A program made the translations under genes and the position numbers. 46,147 nt of DNA from JAXJSP01 sp036310005. Lineage in GTDB: Bacteria > Bacillota > Clostridia > Oscillospirales > Acutalibacteraceae. The stretch lies in NCBI GenBank assembly GCA_036310005.1, contig JAXJSP010000028.1, positions 1 through 46,147 of the forward strand, given 5' to 3'. The notes below the pieces were generated by a model that was not told the DNA's origin, did no database searches, and saw only the letters and a program-made list of their open reading frames with translations. Positions within the stretch are counted from its first letter, which is position 1; each line of letters begins with the position of its first letter. Positions 34,884 to 42,421 of this stretch are shown here, one piece after another.

Positions 34884-35843
34884 ATGGGAATGTGTAATTT
34901 AATAATAACCAGAAAAAAGCAATTTGTTGCTTCTTTGGCTTCGTGTAATATTATTATCGATGGCATTGATTACGGCGCAATAAAAAACGGTTCCGTGCTA
35001 CAATGTTCATTAAATGACGGGAATCATGAAATAACTTTAAAATGGTGGCAAAAAAGAAAAAATTCCGCTTTCTCTTTTTATATCCCATCCGATGTGGATA
35101 CTGTTCATATAAATGTGAAGTTTAGCAAATCAACTGAAAAGTTTATTCTGCTTTCTGATGATGTAAAGATTGAGAATTGCTCCTGCAATGTGAGTGGAGA
35201 TAATTACATAGTTGAACAAAATCCATTACATATGCAGCTTTCACCAGAAGAAAAATTGCAACGACTAATAGTGGAATTTCCTCATATTTCGCTTAATGAA
35301 GGTGAGGTATGTTATTATTGTAATACCGCAAGTGCTATTCATCAGAAGAACGTTGTTACGGGCAGGACAAGTGGAGGCGCAGGCGTTAGCTTTCGAGTCG
35401 CCAAAGGCGTTTCAATAAGGACCGGCGGGGGAAATTCTCAGGTTATTCGTGAAAACGTGAACGAGTACTTTGAGGGAACATTATATATTACCAATATTAG
35501 AATTATTCTACTTGCACCGAAGTACGGATTTGATCTTTACATTTCTAAAATAACTCAACTTCTTTATAAGGACTTTGGTCTCGAACTTTTTTCCGGCTCA
35601 AAGTGTTATCAAGTGCTGACAGCCGATCGTGATAATATTCAAGAGTTAGTAGAGCTTATGAATAGTCAGAGAGTTTTCAAAGACGAAAAATGGTTAAAAG
35701 AGCAACAAAAACATGTAAATTCCACAGGTTCTACAAATCTGAATATTAAACAAGAATTGAGCGATCTAAAATGGTTATTAGATGAGGGGATTATCACACA
35801 AGAAGAATTTGATGCAAAGAAAAAGCAGTTACTTGGATTGTAA
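34884..35843 (+). CDS. PH/GRAM-like protein with C-terminal SHOCT domain
   Basis: 319 aa. An N-terminal beta-rich part (about 1-90) is followed by a bacterial PH/GRAM-like fold around residues 140-265, with YFEGTLYITNIRIILLAPK as its characteristic strand pair, and a C-terminal SHOCT helix pair, LSDLKWLLDEGIITQEEF. Two cysteines in CYYCNTASA precede the PH part. SHOCT domains act as oligomerization tails. GGGAG precedes the ATG. Fourth gene of the TIR operon; it could localise or multimerize a complex, which is inference. Confidence 0.78.
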   Translation: MGMCNLIITRKKQFVASLASCNIIIDGIDYGAIKNGSVLQCSLNDGNHEITLKWWQKRKNSAFSFYIPSDVDTVHINVKFSKSTEKFILLSDDVKIENCSCNVSGDNYIVEQNPLHMQLSPEEKLQRLIVEFPHISLNEGEVCYYCNTASAIHQKNVVTGRTSGGAGVSFRVAKGVSIRTGGGNSQVIRENVNEYFEGTLYITNIRIILLAPKYGFDLYISKITQLLYKDFGLELFSGSKCYQVLTADRDNIQELVELMNSQRVFKDEKWLKEQQKHVNSTGSTNLNIKQELSDLKWLLDEGIITQEEFDAKKKQLLGL

Positions 35844-35920
35844 TAGTGCTATATGATTTAACGGTCATATACAAATGCTTTCAATTTCTTTTCCTACAAA
35901 AAACAAAGGAGACAACTAAA

Positions 35921-37213
35921 ATGGGAATAATGGACATATTTCACGCTTCAAAAATCAAAAAAGAAAATGAAAGATTATTGATAGAGTTAGAAGATACTAA
36001 AAAGCTTCTCACACCCGAAATGATGGATGCTTGTAACTTAGAAAACCACATTCGAGAGTTACAGAGCAAAGAAAATGCGATAAATGAAAGCATAAACAAG
36101 GCAAATGCTGATCTTGACGAAATCAAGTCAAAAATTGATACCAAGCAGAATATGCTTGTTGATGTAGAAGAACAGCTCTTGTATCAAGATTTCGCTTTAT
36201 ACAAACCCAAATATGAAATGGTCAACTCCGAGGCGTATAAAGAGAGATTGAACAAAATTCGTGAAACCCAAAAAGCGTTAATCAAAAACGATCAGGCTGT
36301 TACCGGAAATATGAATTGGACAGTGAACGGAAGCAAATCCGAAGGCAAAAAAATGGTGAAGGATATGCAAAAACTGTTGCTTCGTGCCTTCAATAGCGAG
36401 TGTGACGAAGTTATTAGCCGTGTTACATATGCAAATATTGAGCTTTCCGAAAAAAGACTGCATACTTCTTTTGAAGCCATTTCAAAACTCGGACGAATTA
36501 TGAGCGTAGCAATCACTCACCAATACTTAAAAGCCAAAATTGAAGAATTATATCTTACTTTTGAATATAAGCAAAAGAAGCAAGAGGAAAAGGAAGAACA
36601 GAAAGAGCTTCGTGCCCAATTGCGTGAAGAAGCAAAACTTCAAAAAGAAATTGAGGAAGCTCGTAAAAAAATTCAAAAAGAACAAAAACACTATCAAAAT
36701 GCTTTGGACTCCATAAACAAGCAATTACTTACCGCTACCGACGAGCAAAAAGCTGACTTGGAGCAGAAAAAGGCAGAGATTGAAGCACAACTCGGCGAAA
36801 TTGATAAAAACATAAAAGATATTGATTATAGAGAGTCTAATGCAAAAGCGGGATATGTATATATTATTTCTAACATTGGTGCATTTGGAGAGAACATATA
36901 CAAAATCGGTATGACAAGAAGATTAGACCCGCAGGAACGAATCGACGAATTGAGCGACGCTTCTGTTCCGTTCAATTTTGATATTCACGCTATGATTTTC
37001 TCGGACAATGCTCCCGCGTTAGAAACAGCCCTACACAAAGCTTTTGAAAACAAAAAACTCAATATGGTCAATCAACGTAGAGAGTTTTTCAATGTAACGC
37101 TTGATGAAATTAAAGCGGTCGTTATGAAAAACTTTGATAAGTCTGTGGAGTTTATTGAAGTACCGGAAGCCGAGCAGTATAGAACTTCGCTGAAAATGAA
37201 GGAGAGTAAATAA
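35921..37213 (+). CDS. DUF4041 protein with C-terminal GIY-YIG-like (MUG113/T5orf172) domain
   Basis: 430 aa from the ATG at 35921, preceded by AAAGGAG; the longer frame from 35846 has no ribosome site. Two coiled coils (about residues 10-90 and 205-305) flank a DUF4041-like middle with MNWTVNGSKSEGKKMVKDM and FEAISKLGRIM. The C-terminal about 110 residues, GYVYIISNIG, ENIYKIGMTRRLDPQERIDE and ALHKAF...RREFF, match the MUG113/T5orf172 branch of the GIY-YIG nucleases. Last gene of the TIR operon. Such proteins are common in prophages and plasmids, and their role is unproven. Confidence 0.85.
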   Translation: MGIMDIFHASKIKKENERLLIELEDTKKLLTPEMMDACNLENHIRELQSKENAINESINKANADLDEIKSKIDTKQNMLVDVEEQLLYQDFALYKPKYEMVNSEAYKERLNKIRETQKALIKNDQAVTGNMNWTVNGSKSEGKKMVKDMQKLLLRAFNSECDEVISRVTYANIELSEKRLHTSFEAISKLGRIMSVAITHQYLKAKIEELYLTFEYKQKKQEEKEEQKELRAQLREEAKLQKEIEEARKKIQKEQKHYQNALDSINKQLLTATDEQKADLEQKKAEIEAQLGEIDKNIKDIDYRESNAKAGYVYIISNIGAFGENIYKIGMTRRLDPQERIDELSDASVPFNFDIHAMIFSDNAPALETALHKAFENKKLNMVNQRREFFNVTLDEIKAVVMKNFDKSVEFIEVPEAEQYRTSLKMKESK

Positions 37214-37241
37214 GTCAAGTTATCTTGTCAACAAAAATTTT

Positions 37242-37270
37242 TTGACAATCTCGTATCTATATAGTATAAT
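37242..37270 (+). promoter_or_regulatory. Strong promoter of the structured leader
   Basis: TTGACA and TATAAT with a 17-bp spacer, 365 bp before the ATG of the HTH gene, which leaves a very long untranslated leader. Confidence 0.85.
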
Positions 37271-37276
37271 AACAAT

Positions 37277-37545
37277 CCAAAGTTTAATGTTGGTGTGTTC
37301 GCTCATTATGAGTGATGTCTGCCAAGTTTAAGCTTGGGCAACGAACGATGGAATCATTGCTGCATTAAAATTGAATATGATAAATTACTGTGCTCCCGCG
37401 ATTTCTGTCGCACTTTTATTTACTGATTATTGATCCAAGAGTTCTAAGACTCGTACATACATCGGCACGGAACATTTTTAAGCGAACCGATACAGTTCGC
37501 TCATTTGTGTTTCCGTACCCATGTAGGTGCGGGTCTTTTTGTTTT
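37277..37545 (+). ncRNA. Structured leader RNA with terminator/antiterminator
   Basis: After the promoter, GTTCG (37297-37301) and CGAAC (37342-37346) can enclose two small hairpins (CTCA/TGAG and CCAAG/CTTGG), a three-way junction. Further on, the arm at 37459-37473 pairs with 37509-37524 around an inner AGCGAAC/GTTCGCT hairpin. That long pairing competes with a terminator, CCGTACC (37513-37519) with GGTGCGG (37526-37532) followed by TCTTTTTG. The 11-mer GTTCGCTCATT occurs in both modules (37297 and 37495), so the partners can switch. This has the form of an attenuator or riboswitch; no known class is recognised. Confidence 0.6.
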
Positions 37546-37581
37546 GCTCTCGCCTTGATTACATAAAAATCGAAAGGTGGA

Positions 37582-37683
37582 ATGCAGATGATTGTATCAA
37601 AATTCAGAATCAAAACAAACGAAAGGAGGATTGGATGCAATACAAGAATTTCTTTATGGTTCCCAATCGAATCTTTGATTTAG
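37582..37683 (+). CDS. Possible 33-aa leader peptide overlapping the HTH gene
   Basis: AAAGGTGG then ATG opens MQMIVSKFRIKTNERRIGC and continues in another frame past the HTH start to a TAG at 37681. It contains the ribosome site of the HTH gene, so its translation could couple or block that start. No similarity known. Confidence 0.3.
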   Translation: MQMIVSKFRIKTNERRIGCNTRISLWFPIESLI

Positions 37684-37922
37684 AACTAAAGCCGAGAGAC
37701 TTCACAGTGTATTGCTGTCTGCTTCGGCACAGCGACAGCAAGGATGGCTCCTGCTTTCCCTCGCGGAGAGTCATTGCAAAGGAGTGCGGGATGGATAGGA
37801 AAACCGTTGACTCTGCTGTTGAAAATCTCTCGTCCCTCGGTCTTGTGAAAAAGATTCAGCGATACCGTGAGGACGGAACGAGGACGAGCAACCTCTACTA
37901 CGTGGCAAACCTTTTGGAGTAG
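37635..37922 (+). CDS. Helix-turn-helix protein of mobilizable elements
   Basis: 95 aa with GGAGG six bases before the ATG. MQYKNFFMVPNRIFDLELKP, then FTVYCCLLRHSD, CFPSRRVIAKECGMDRKTVD and LGLVKKIQRY form a winged helix as seen in the HTH proteins upstream of the mobilization genes of Tn1549-like elements; those are often longer at the C-terminus. It probably controls mobilization genes or replication. It is read through the long leader RNA, hence likely attenuated. Confidence 0.8.
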   Translation: MQYKNFFMVPNRIFDLELKPRDFTVYCCLLRHSDSKDGSCFPSRRVIAKECGMDRKTVDSAVENLSSLGLVKKIQRYREDGTRTSNLYYVANLLE

Positions 37923-38431
37923 AGTAGATCTTTCATTGGGATAGTGTCAGAATTTCCTATCAAGAAGAAAACCCATAGAACAAAACCCAGGAACTACTAC
38001 AACAGAAAAAAGAGAATAGATAGCCACCACAGAACGCCCGTGTGTCGCCCACAGACCGCCTGTGTGCCGAGGAACGCGGAGACGTGAGGAAACACCCGAC
38101 CAAAAAAGAAAACCGCCCGTTTGGGGCAATTTGAGGGCAAGGTCAGAACAGCGGAATACGGCGTGATGCAAGGCGGCTTTCAGGTATTTTCGATGGGTCG
38201 AAAATCAAGCAGGAGAAAGAGTCGGGGTCGTAAACGCCCCACGACTCGGTTCACAGCGGGCGGCAACGCCGACCGCACAAGGGTTTTCGGCATTTTTGCT
38301 CTTTTTCTGAAGTGGTACCACTTCAGAGGAGAAGGAGCCAATTTAGGCGGTGTGAACTGCCAAAAGTGCCGTAAAACAAGGAAAATCGTAGGCGCTGTAA
38401 TAGGTGCCGTAACAGAAAAGGAGAATTTACT
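37923..38431. other. oriT-like region with palindromes, no gene
   Basis: 509 bp without a supported gene; a 116-codon open frame (38121-38471) is GC-rich, has Arg-rich nonsense composition and overlaps the next gene. The region holds a hairpin GAGTCGGGG...CCCCACGACTC around 38218-38246 and a 22-bp perfect palindrome, TCTGAAGTGG TACCACTTCAGA, at 38306-38327. Its place directly upstream of a relaxosome ribbon-helix-helix gene is where oriT lies in Tn1549-like elements. The nick site was not identified. Confidence 0.55.
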
Positions 38432-38836
38432 ATGGCAACCAATAACAAAATCAAATTTCCCCTCTGGGTAAAACCGAAAACAATGGAAACCGTGAAAGAA
38501 ATGTACAAGGACGATGACTGCCGGAGCCAGTCGGAATTTATTGAGAAAGCAATACACGCATATGTCGGTTATCTACGGGCAGATAACAGTCCGGGAATGC
38601 TGCCGAATTATATGGTCTCTACGATGAAGGCTATCGTGGACAGCAGCGAAACACGAATGTGCAGAATGCTGTTCAAGCTGGCGGTGGAGATGGCGATCAC
38701 GATGAATGTCCTCGCGGCTCACTGTGATATAGAAGAAGGAAGTCTTGCTAACCTTCGCCAAAGCTGTATCGACGAAGTGAAACGGATTAACGGAACGCTT
38801 GGATTTGAAGATGCCTACTATTGGCAGAAGGGCTGA
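38432..38836 (+). CDS. MobC-like ribbon-helix-helix relaxosome protein
   Basis: 134 aa. IKFPLWVKPKTMETVKEMY and CRSQSEFIEKAIHAYVGYL form an N-terminal ribbon-helix-helix DNA-binding fold; the rest, including MCRMLFKLAVEMAITMN, is helical, ending LGFEDAYYWQKG. This pattern is that of the protein encoded directly before the relaxase in many Tn1549-like elements of Clostridia. Here no relaxase gene follows. AAAGGAG precedes the ATG. Confidence 0.82.
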   Translation: MATNNKIKFPLWVKPKTMETVKEMYKDDDCRSQSEFIEKAIHAYVGYLRADNSPGMLPNYMVSTMKAIVDSSETRMCRMLFKLAVEMAITMNVLAAHCDIEEGSLANLRQSCIDEVKRINGTLGFEDAYYWQKG

Positions 38837-38852
38837 GAAAGGAGAACAGAGT

Positions 38853-39056
38853 ATGGATTTTGAATTACTGAAAAAGCGCAGAGAGAAATATCTGAAAATA
38901 CAGAGAGAATTAGGAGAAGAACAGCATATCGGTCTCGGTTACGTGCTGACCGTTGAGGGAAAGCAGTATCCCGTAATGTCTTGTTTTTCTGTCAGTGAAG
39001 ATGTGGAAGAAGCAAAGGAAAAACTGAAATATCTTATCAACGGTCGAAAAAGTTAA
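38853..39056 (+). CDS. Small conserved-looking protein, unknown
   Basis: 67 aa from the ATG at 38853, preceded by AAAGGAG; the gap to the relaxosome gene is 16 bp, so it is coexpressed. The sequence MDFELLKKRREKYLKIQREL is helical and charged, followed by a beta-like GLGYVLTVEGKQYPVMSCF and a final helix. Function unknown. Confidence 0.65.
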   Translation: MDFELLKKRREKYLKIQRELGEEQHIGLGYVLTVEGKQYPVMSCFSVSEDVEEAKEKLKYLINGRKS

Positions 39057-39139
39057 CAAAACTGTTTCAGCAAAGTCGCTGGACTACTCGACCGAGTTGT
39101 GATATGTTGTTGCCGTATCCTATTCGGTTTGATTTGACA

Positions 39140-39155
39140 GAGCCGCACTCGGCTC
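39140..39155 (+). promoter_or_regulatory. Hairpin in the 5' leader of the recombinase
   Basis: GAGCCG and CGGCTC with a 4-nt loop end 16 bp before the recombinase ATG, just upstream of its GGAAAGGA ribosome site, so the structure could limit recombinase translation. Confidence 0.3.
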
Positions 39156-39171
39156 GGAAAGGAAACGTGTA

Positions 39172-40833
39172 ATGAAATCAACCGAAAGCAAAAATTTAAT
39201 AACAGCCATATACTGTCGCCTGTCCCAAGAGGATGATCTGCAGGGCGAATCCAACAGTATCAAAAATCAAAAGTTAATCTTACAGCAGTATGCAGAACAG
39301 CACCGATTCCCGAATATCCAATTCTACGTGGACGACGGATACTCGGGAGCGAATTTCAACCGTCCCGATTTCAAGCGGATGATGAACGACATCGAACAAG
39401 GCAAGGTTGGAATCGTCATTGTGAAAGACCAATCCCGTCTCGGCAGAGATTATCTGCAAACGGGAATGCTGATGGAGATCACCTTCCCCCAATACGACGT
39501 TCGGTTCATCGCCGTCAACGACGGTGTGGACAGTGCCAACGGTGTCAGCGACTTCTCCGGCATCAAGAATTATTTCAACGATTTTTATGCCCGTGATACA
39601 AGCCGCAAGATCAGAGCCGTACAGCGTGCCAAAGGTGAGCGAGGAGAACGAGTCGGAACCACCATTCCATACGGATATATGAAAGACCCGAATAACCCGA
39701 AGCAGTATATCCCCGATCCCGAAACCGCACCAATCGTGAAACGAATCTTTGAGATGTACGCAAGCGGAATCGGTATCGTGAAGATCTGCGACAGGCTATC
39801 CGCCGAGAAGATTATTTGCCCAAGCGTGTACGCCTTTAGGAAAAACGGAAACAAATCGGGCAACCCCGATTTGAGCAGACCGTATCATTGGGCGCAGAAC
39901 ACCGTCCGCAAGATGTTGTCCAATCAGGAATACGTAGGAGATACCGTAAACTTCAAAACCTATTCCAAGTCCAACAAGCTAAAGAAAAGGTTGAAGAACG
40001 ATCCCGAAAACATTCTCATATTCAAGGACACCCACGAAGCGATCATCGACCGCAAGACCTTTGAGATGGTGCAACGGCACTTTGCCGGACGGAAACGTCC
40101 CGACAAGCAAGGCGAGATGGACAAGTATGCAGGATTCCTCTTCTGCGGTGAATGCGGTAAGCGGTTATATCTGCACCGAGGGAAAACCGTAAAGCCGGAA
40201 AACAACGCCTTCCAATGCGGAGGATTCCAAAGAAGAACGACCGAATGTACTGCACACTATATCCGAGAGAGCGTCCTCGATGCCATCGTACTGCACAACC
40301 TCCAAACCGTGACTGCATTCGCAAGAGATAATCCCGACGAGTTCTATGCGATGGCAACACAGAACGGTGAGGAGGAAGCAGAAAAGTTCTACCGAAATGC
40401 CAGGATACAAAAGGAGCAGCTCGAAAAGCGAATCCAAGACCTGGACAACATCATTCGGTGTTTGTACGAGGATAGAGTATCGGGAAGAATCACACCCGAA
40501 CGCTACGACTTGATGGCAAACGGATACGAACAGGAGCAGGCGGAAAAGAAACGGGAACTGCAAGAATTGGCAGAGCGAATCAGCGAAGTGGATATGCGAG
40601 ATCAATGCATACAAGAATTTATCCGCAACGCTAAGCAGTATATTGAGATGCCGAAGCTGACACCCGAACTGCTGCGAGTGTTCATCCGCAGAATAGAGGT
40701 GTACGAGAAGTTCGAGAAATACTCACGAACGGCGGGCAACCCGATCCGAATCCACTATGCCTTCCGACTTCCCGAACAGGAAGGTGTCCCCGCAATCGAC
40801 GTCCTCGCACAACCAACAGCAAAAACCGCATAA
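39172..40833 (+). CDS. Large serine recombinase (TnpX/TndX-like integrase)
   Basis: 553-aa site-specific recombinase that integrates and excises the element. The catalytic serine is Ser18 in YCRLSQEDD; VKDQSRLGRDYLQTG follows within the resolvase domain (about 8-155). The recombinase domain begins near GTTIPYGYMKD, then a zinc ribbon with GFLFCGECGKRLYLHRGK and FQCGGFQRRTTECTAHYI, then a coiled coil (about 395-480). Length and layout equal the Tn4451/Tn5397 family. It lies 76 bp from attR, the expected arrangement. Codons are richer in GC than those of the cargo operon. Confidence 0.95.
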   Translation: MKSTESKNLITAIYCRLSQEDDLQGESNSIKNQKLILQQYAEQHRFPNIQFYVDDGYSGANFNRPDFKRMMNDIEQGKVGIVIVKDQSRLGRDYLQTGMLMEITFPQYDVRFIAVNDGVDSANGVSDFSGIKNYFNDFYARDTSRKIRAVQRAKGERGERVGTTIPYGYMKDPNNPKQYIPDPETAPIVKRIFEMYASGIGIVKICDRLSAEKIICPSVYAFRKNGNKSGNPDLSRPYHWAQNTVRKMLSNQEYVGDTVNFKTYSKSNKLKKRLKNDPENILIFKDTHEAIIDRKTFEMVQRHFAGRKRPDKQGEMDKYAGFLFCGECGKRLYLHRGKTVKPENNAFQCGGFQRRTTECTAHYIRESVLDAIVLHNLQTVTAFARDNPDEFYAMATQNGEEEAEKFYRNARIQKEQLEKRIQDLDNIIRCLYEDRVSGRITPERYDLMANGYEQEQAEKKRELQELAERISEVDMRDQCIQEFIRNAKQYIEMPKLTPELLRVFIRRIEVYEKFEKYSRTAGNPIRIHYAFRLPEQEGVPAIDVLAQPTAKTA

Positions 40834-40841
40834 AAAGTAAT

Positions 40842-40869
40842 AACCGGAAGGTCTTTACACCTTCCGGTT
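40842..40869. terminator. Hairpin between recombinase and attR
   Basis: AACCGGAAGG and CCTTCCGGTT form a perfect 10-bp stem with an 8-nt loop 8 bp after the recombinase stop. No T-run follows, so it is a weak terminator or an end-protecting structure. Confidence 0.5.
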
Positions 40870-40885
40870 ACATACCACCCACCAA

Positions 40886-40933
40886 TTCTCCGTTAAGAAC
40901 ATCACGGAAAGTCGAGGAGGGTTTTGCAGAAGA
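40886..40933. repeat. attR of the serine-recombinase element
   Basis: Element arm TTCTCCGTTAAGAACATC (40886-40903), then ACGGA, then AA (40909-40910), then host GTCGAGGAGGG. Combined with attL it yields a 48-bp attP (18+5+AA+5+18) centred on AA. Confidence 0.75.
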
Positions 40934-41999
40934 GTGCTGGGCGCTCGGCTTTGAAATGGACTGCGGTAAGGCTTTTATTGCTACTTTTCCCGGTGAGCAT
41001 CCTTTTGAAAATGCCGAGGGGCTAAAAGCGGTCATTAATAATGTGACCGACATTCCTTTGCTTTGCTCTGCGATTTTTTCGATGTGGAGGCAAATAACAC
41101 ATTGGGATTGGTGCGGTAACTTGTTATCCGATGAGAATCGAGCCTGGTTTACCGTGGCATTTCAACGCTTGATAGAACTGACTGCCGAGCCACAAAAGAC
41201 AGAGTGCGTTATTATGCTTTTCCCGGAGTTTGTAACGCTAAAAGCAGAAATTGAAAAATTGCATACCGAAATGTCGATGCTTTTGCTTGAGCGTGATGAA
41301 CTAAAATATGTGGAATGTAAAAACATTGAGATGCAGTATATGTTAACGCTCGGTGCGTTGGAATACAAAGCCTTTGAACTGCATTGTGCTATGCTGCGTC
41401 TCAAACGCAAAATTGAGTTAATTCAGGCAAAGAAAAACCGTCAAGAAAAAGTTTCTGTTTCTGCGATAGAAAAGTTGCTTGATGAGGAATTTGCCGAATA
41501 TCAAGAAAAACTCAACGAGCAGATAAACAAAATGAACGCAGCACTTGAGCGAGGCAAAGGTGAATTTTTATCAGCCGAGGAAACGAAGGAACTAAAAAGT
41601 CTTTACCGAACTGTTGTAAAAGCACTCCACCCGGACATCCACCCAAATGTATCGGAGGCACAAATTAAACTGTTTCATAATGCTGTAACCGCCTATGAAA
41701 ACGGTGACCTTAATGCTTTGCGTATAATCAAAGAAATGTTAGCCGAACCTGCGTTGCCGGAGCCGAGCGAAAATGGATTGACAGTTTTGATGAAGGAAAA
41801 AGAACGCATTACAAAAACGCTCGACCTCATTAAGGAGCAGATTGCAGAAATCAAAAACAGTTACCCATACAATTTGAAACCTATTGTGCAAAGCGAGGAA
41901 TTGACGGCAGAGAAAAAGGTTGACCTGGAAGATACCATTGCACAGTTACAGGAAATGATAGAAGTTTATAAAACCCGCATCAAAGAAATGTTGAGGTGA
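40911..41999 (+). pseudogene. 3' part of the J-domain protein gene interrupted by the element
   Basis: The frame continues the N-terminal fragment at 31037-31114: VEEGFAEECWALGFEMDCGK, then AFIATFPGEHPFENAEGLKA. The middle is coiled coil; the HPD of a J-domain lies at 41628-41636 in YRTVVKALHPDIHPN, followed by FHNAVTAYENGDLNALR, like a diverged DnaJ module that would contact DnaK/Hsp70. The only in-frame ATG near the start (40956) has no ribosome site in range, so expression after insertion is doubtful. Precise excision would restore the gene. It ends 4 bp before the HIRAN gene. Confidence 0.78.
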
Positions 42000-42003
42000 T
42001 ATT

Positions 42004-42399
42004 GTGAGCGATATTATTAAAACAGAAGGCACCGGCTTAATGGGATTAATGCACGGTCAAGGTGGTTTAACCATACCCAAGCCGTTTGAACACGATATTT
42101 TTCTGTTTGACAGCCACGTGGCCGGAACAACATTTATTGAAGGCATCGAGGAACTCGAACCTCACCTAAAAATAGACGATAGGCTCGATTTCTTTCGTGA
42201 GCCGGATAACCCGCACGATAAAAAAGCTATCGTTATTAAGAACACCGATGGTGTCAAAGTGGGCTATGTTCCAAGAGAGGATAATGTTATATTCTCTCGT
42301 TTGATGGATGCTGGAAAGTTGCTCTTCGGGAAAATCACCCACAAAGAGATGAAAGGCAAATGGCTCAACATAAAAATAAAAATCTATTTACACGAGTGA
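42004..42399 (+). CDS. HIRAN-domain protein
   Basis: 131 aa from a GTG at 42004, with GAGGTG overlapping the end of the J-domain gene. Residues about 28-131 form a HIRAN domain: FDSHVAGTTFIEGIEELEP, RLDFFREPDNPHDKKAIVI and VKVGYVPREDNVIFSRLMD carry the conserved G(T/F)xxY/F..., L.REP.NP.D..A and GY.P marks. HIRAN recognises 3' single-strand DNA ends or stalled forks in helicases such as HLTF; stand-alone copies are frequent in mobile islands and of unknown role. Confidence 0.88.
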   Translation: MSDIIKTEGTGLMGLMHGQGGLTIPKPFEHDIFLFDSHVAGTTFIEGIEELEPHLKIDDRLDFFREPDNPHDKKAIVIKNTDGVKVGYVPREDNVIFSRLMDAGKLLFGKITHKEMKGKWLNIKIKIYLHE

Positions 42400-42421
42400 T
42401 TTTTCACTAAAGTAAGGAATA

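Larger units (their letters stand above)
31115..40910 (+). mobile_element. Nested integrative element with large serine recombinase and TIR cargo
   Basis: A 9.8-kb element inserted in the J-domain gene. Its limits are deduced from the split gene and from 18-bp inverted arms at its two ends (31120-31137 and 40886-40903, matching at 17 of 18). It holds a DUF6809-like gene, a lipoprotein, a five-gene low-GC operon with a TIR protein, a leader RNA, an HTH protein, an oriT-like region, a relaxosome protein, a small gene and the recombinase next to attR. The mobilization and recombinase parts are visibly richer in GC than the cargo operon, so the cargo was acquired separately. There is no relaxase and no transfer machinery. 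Confidence 0.85.

Noticed and set aside
38121..38471. 116-codon open frame in the oriT-like region
   Set aside because: Arg/Gly-rich random composition, no ribosome site, overlaps the start of the relaxosome gene and contains the palindromes.
31099..40900. Alternative att core AAC (31099-31101 / 40898-40900)
   Set aside because: It also keeps the reading frame, but the crossover would lie far from the centre of the inverted arms, unlike serine-recombinase attP sites; the AA core satisfies both frame and symmetry.
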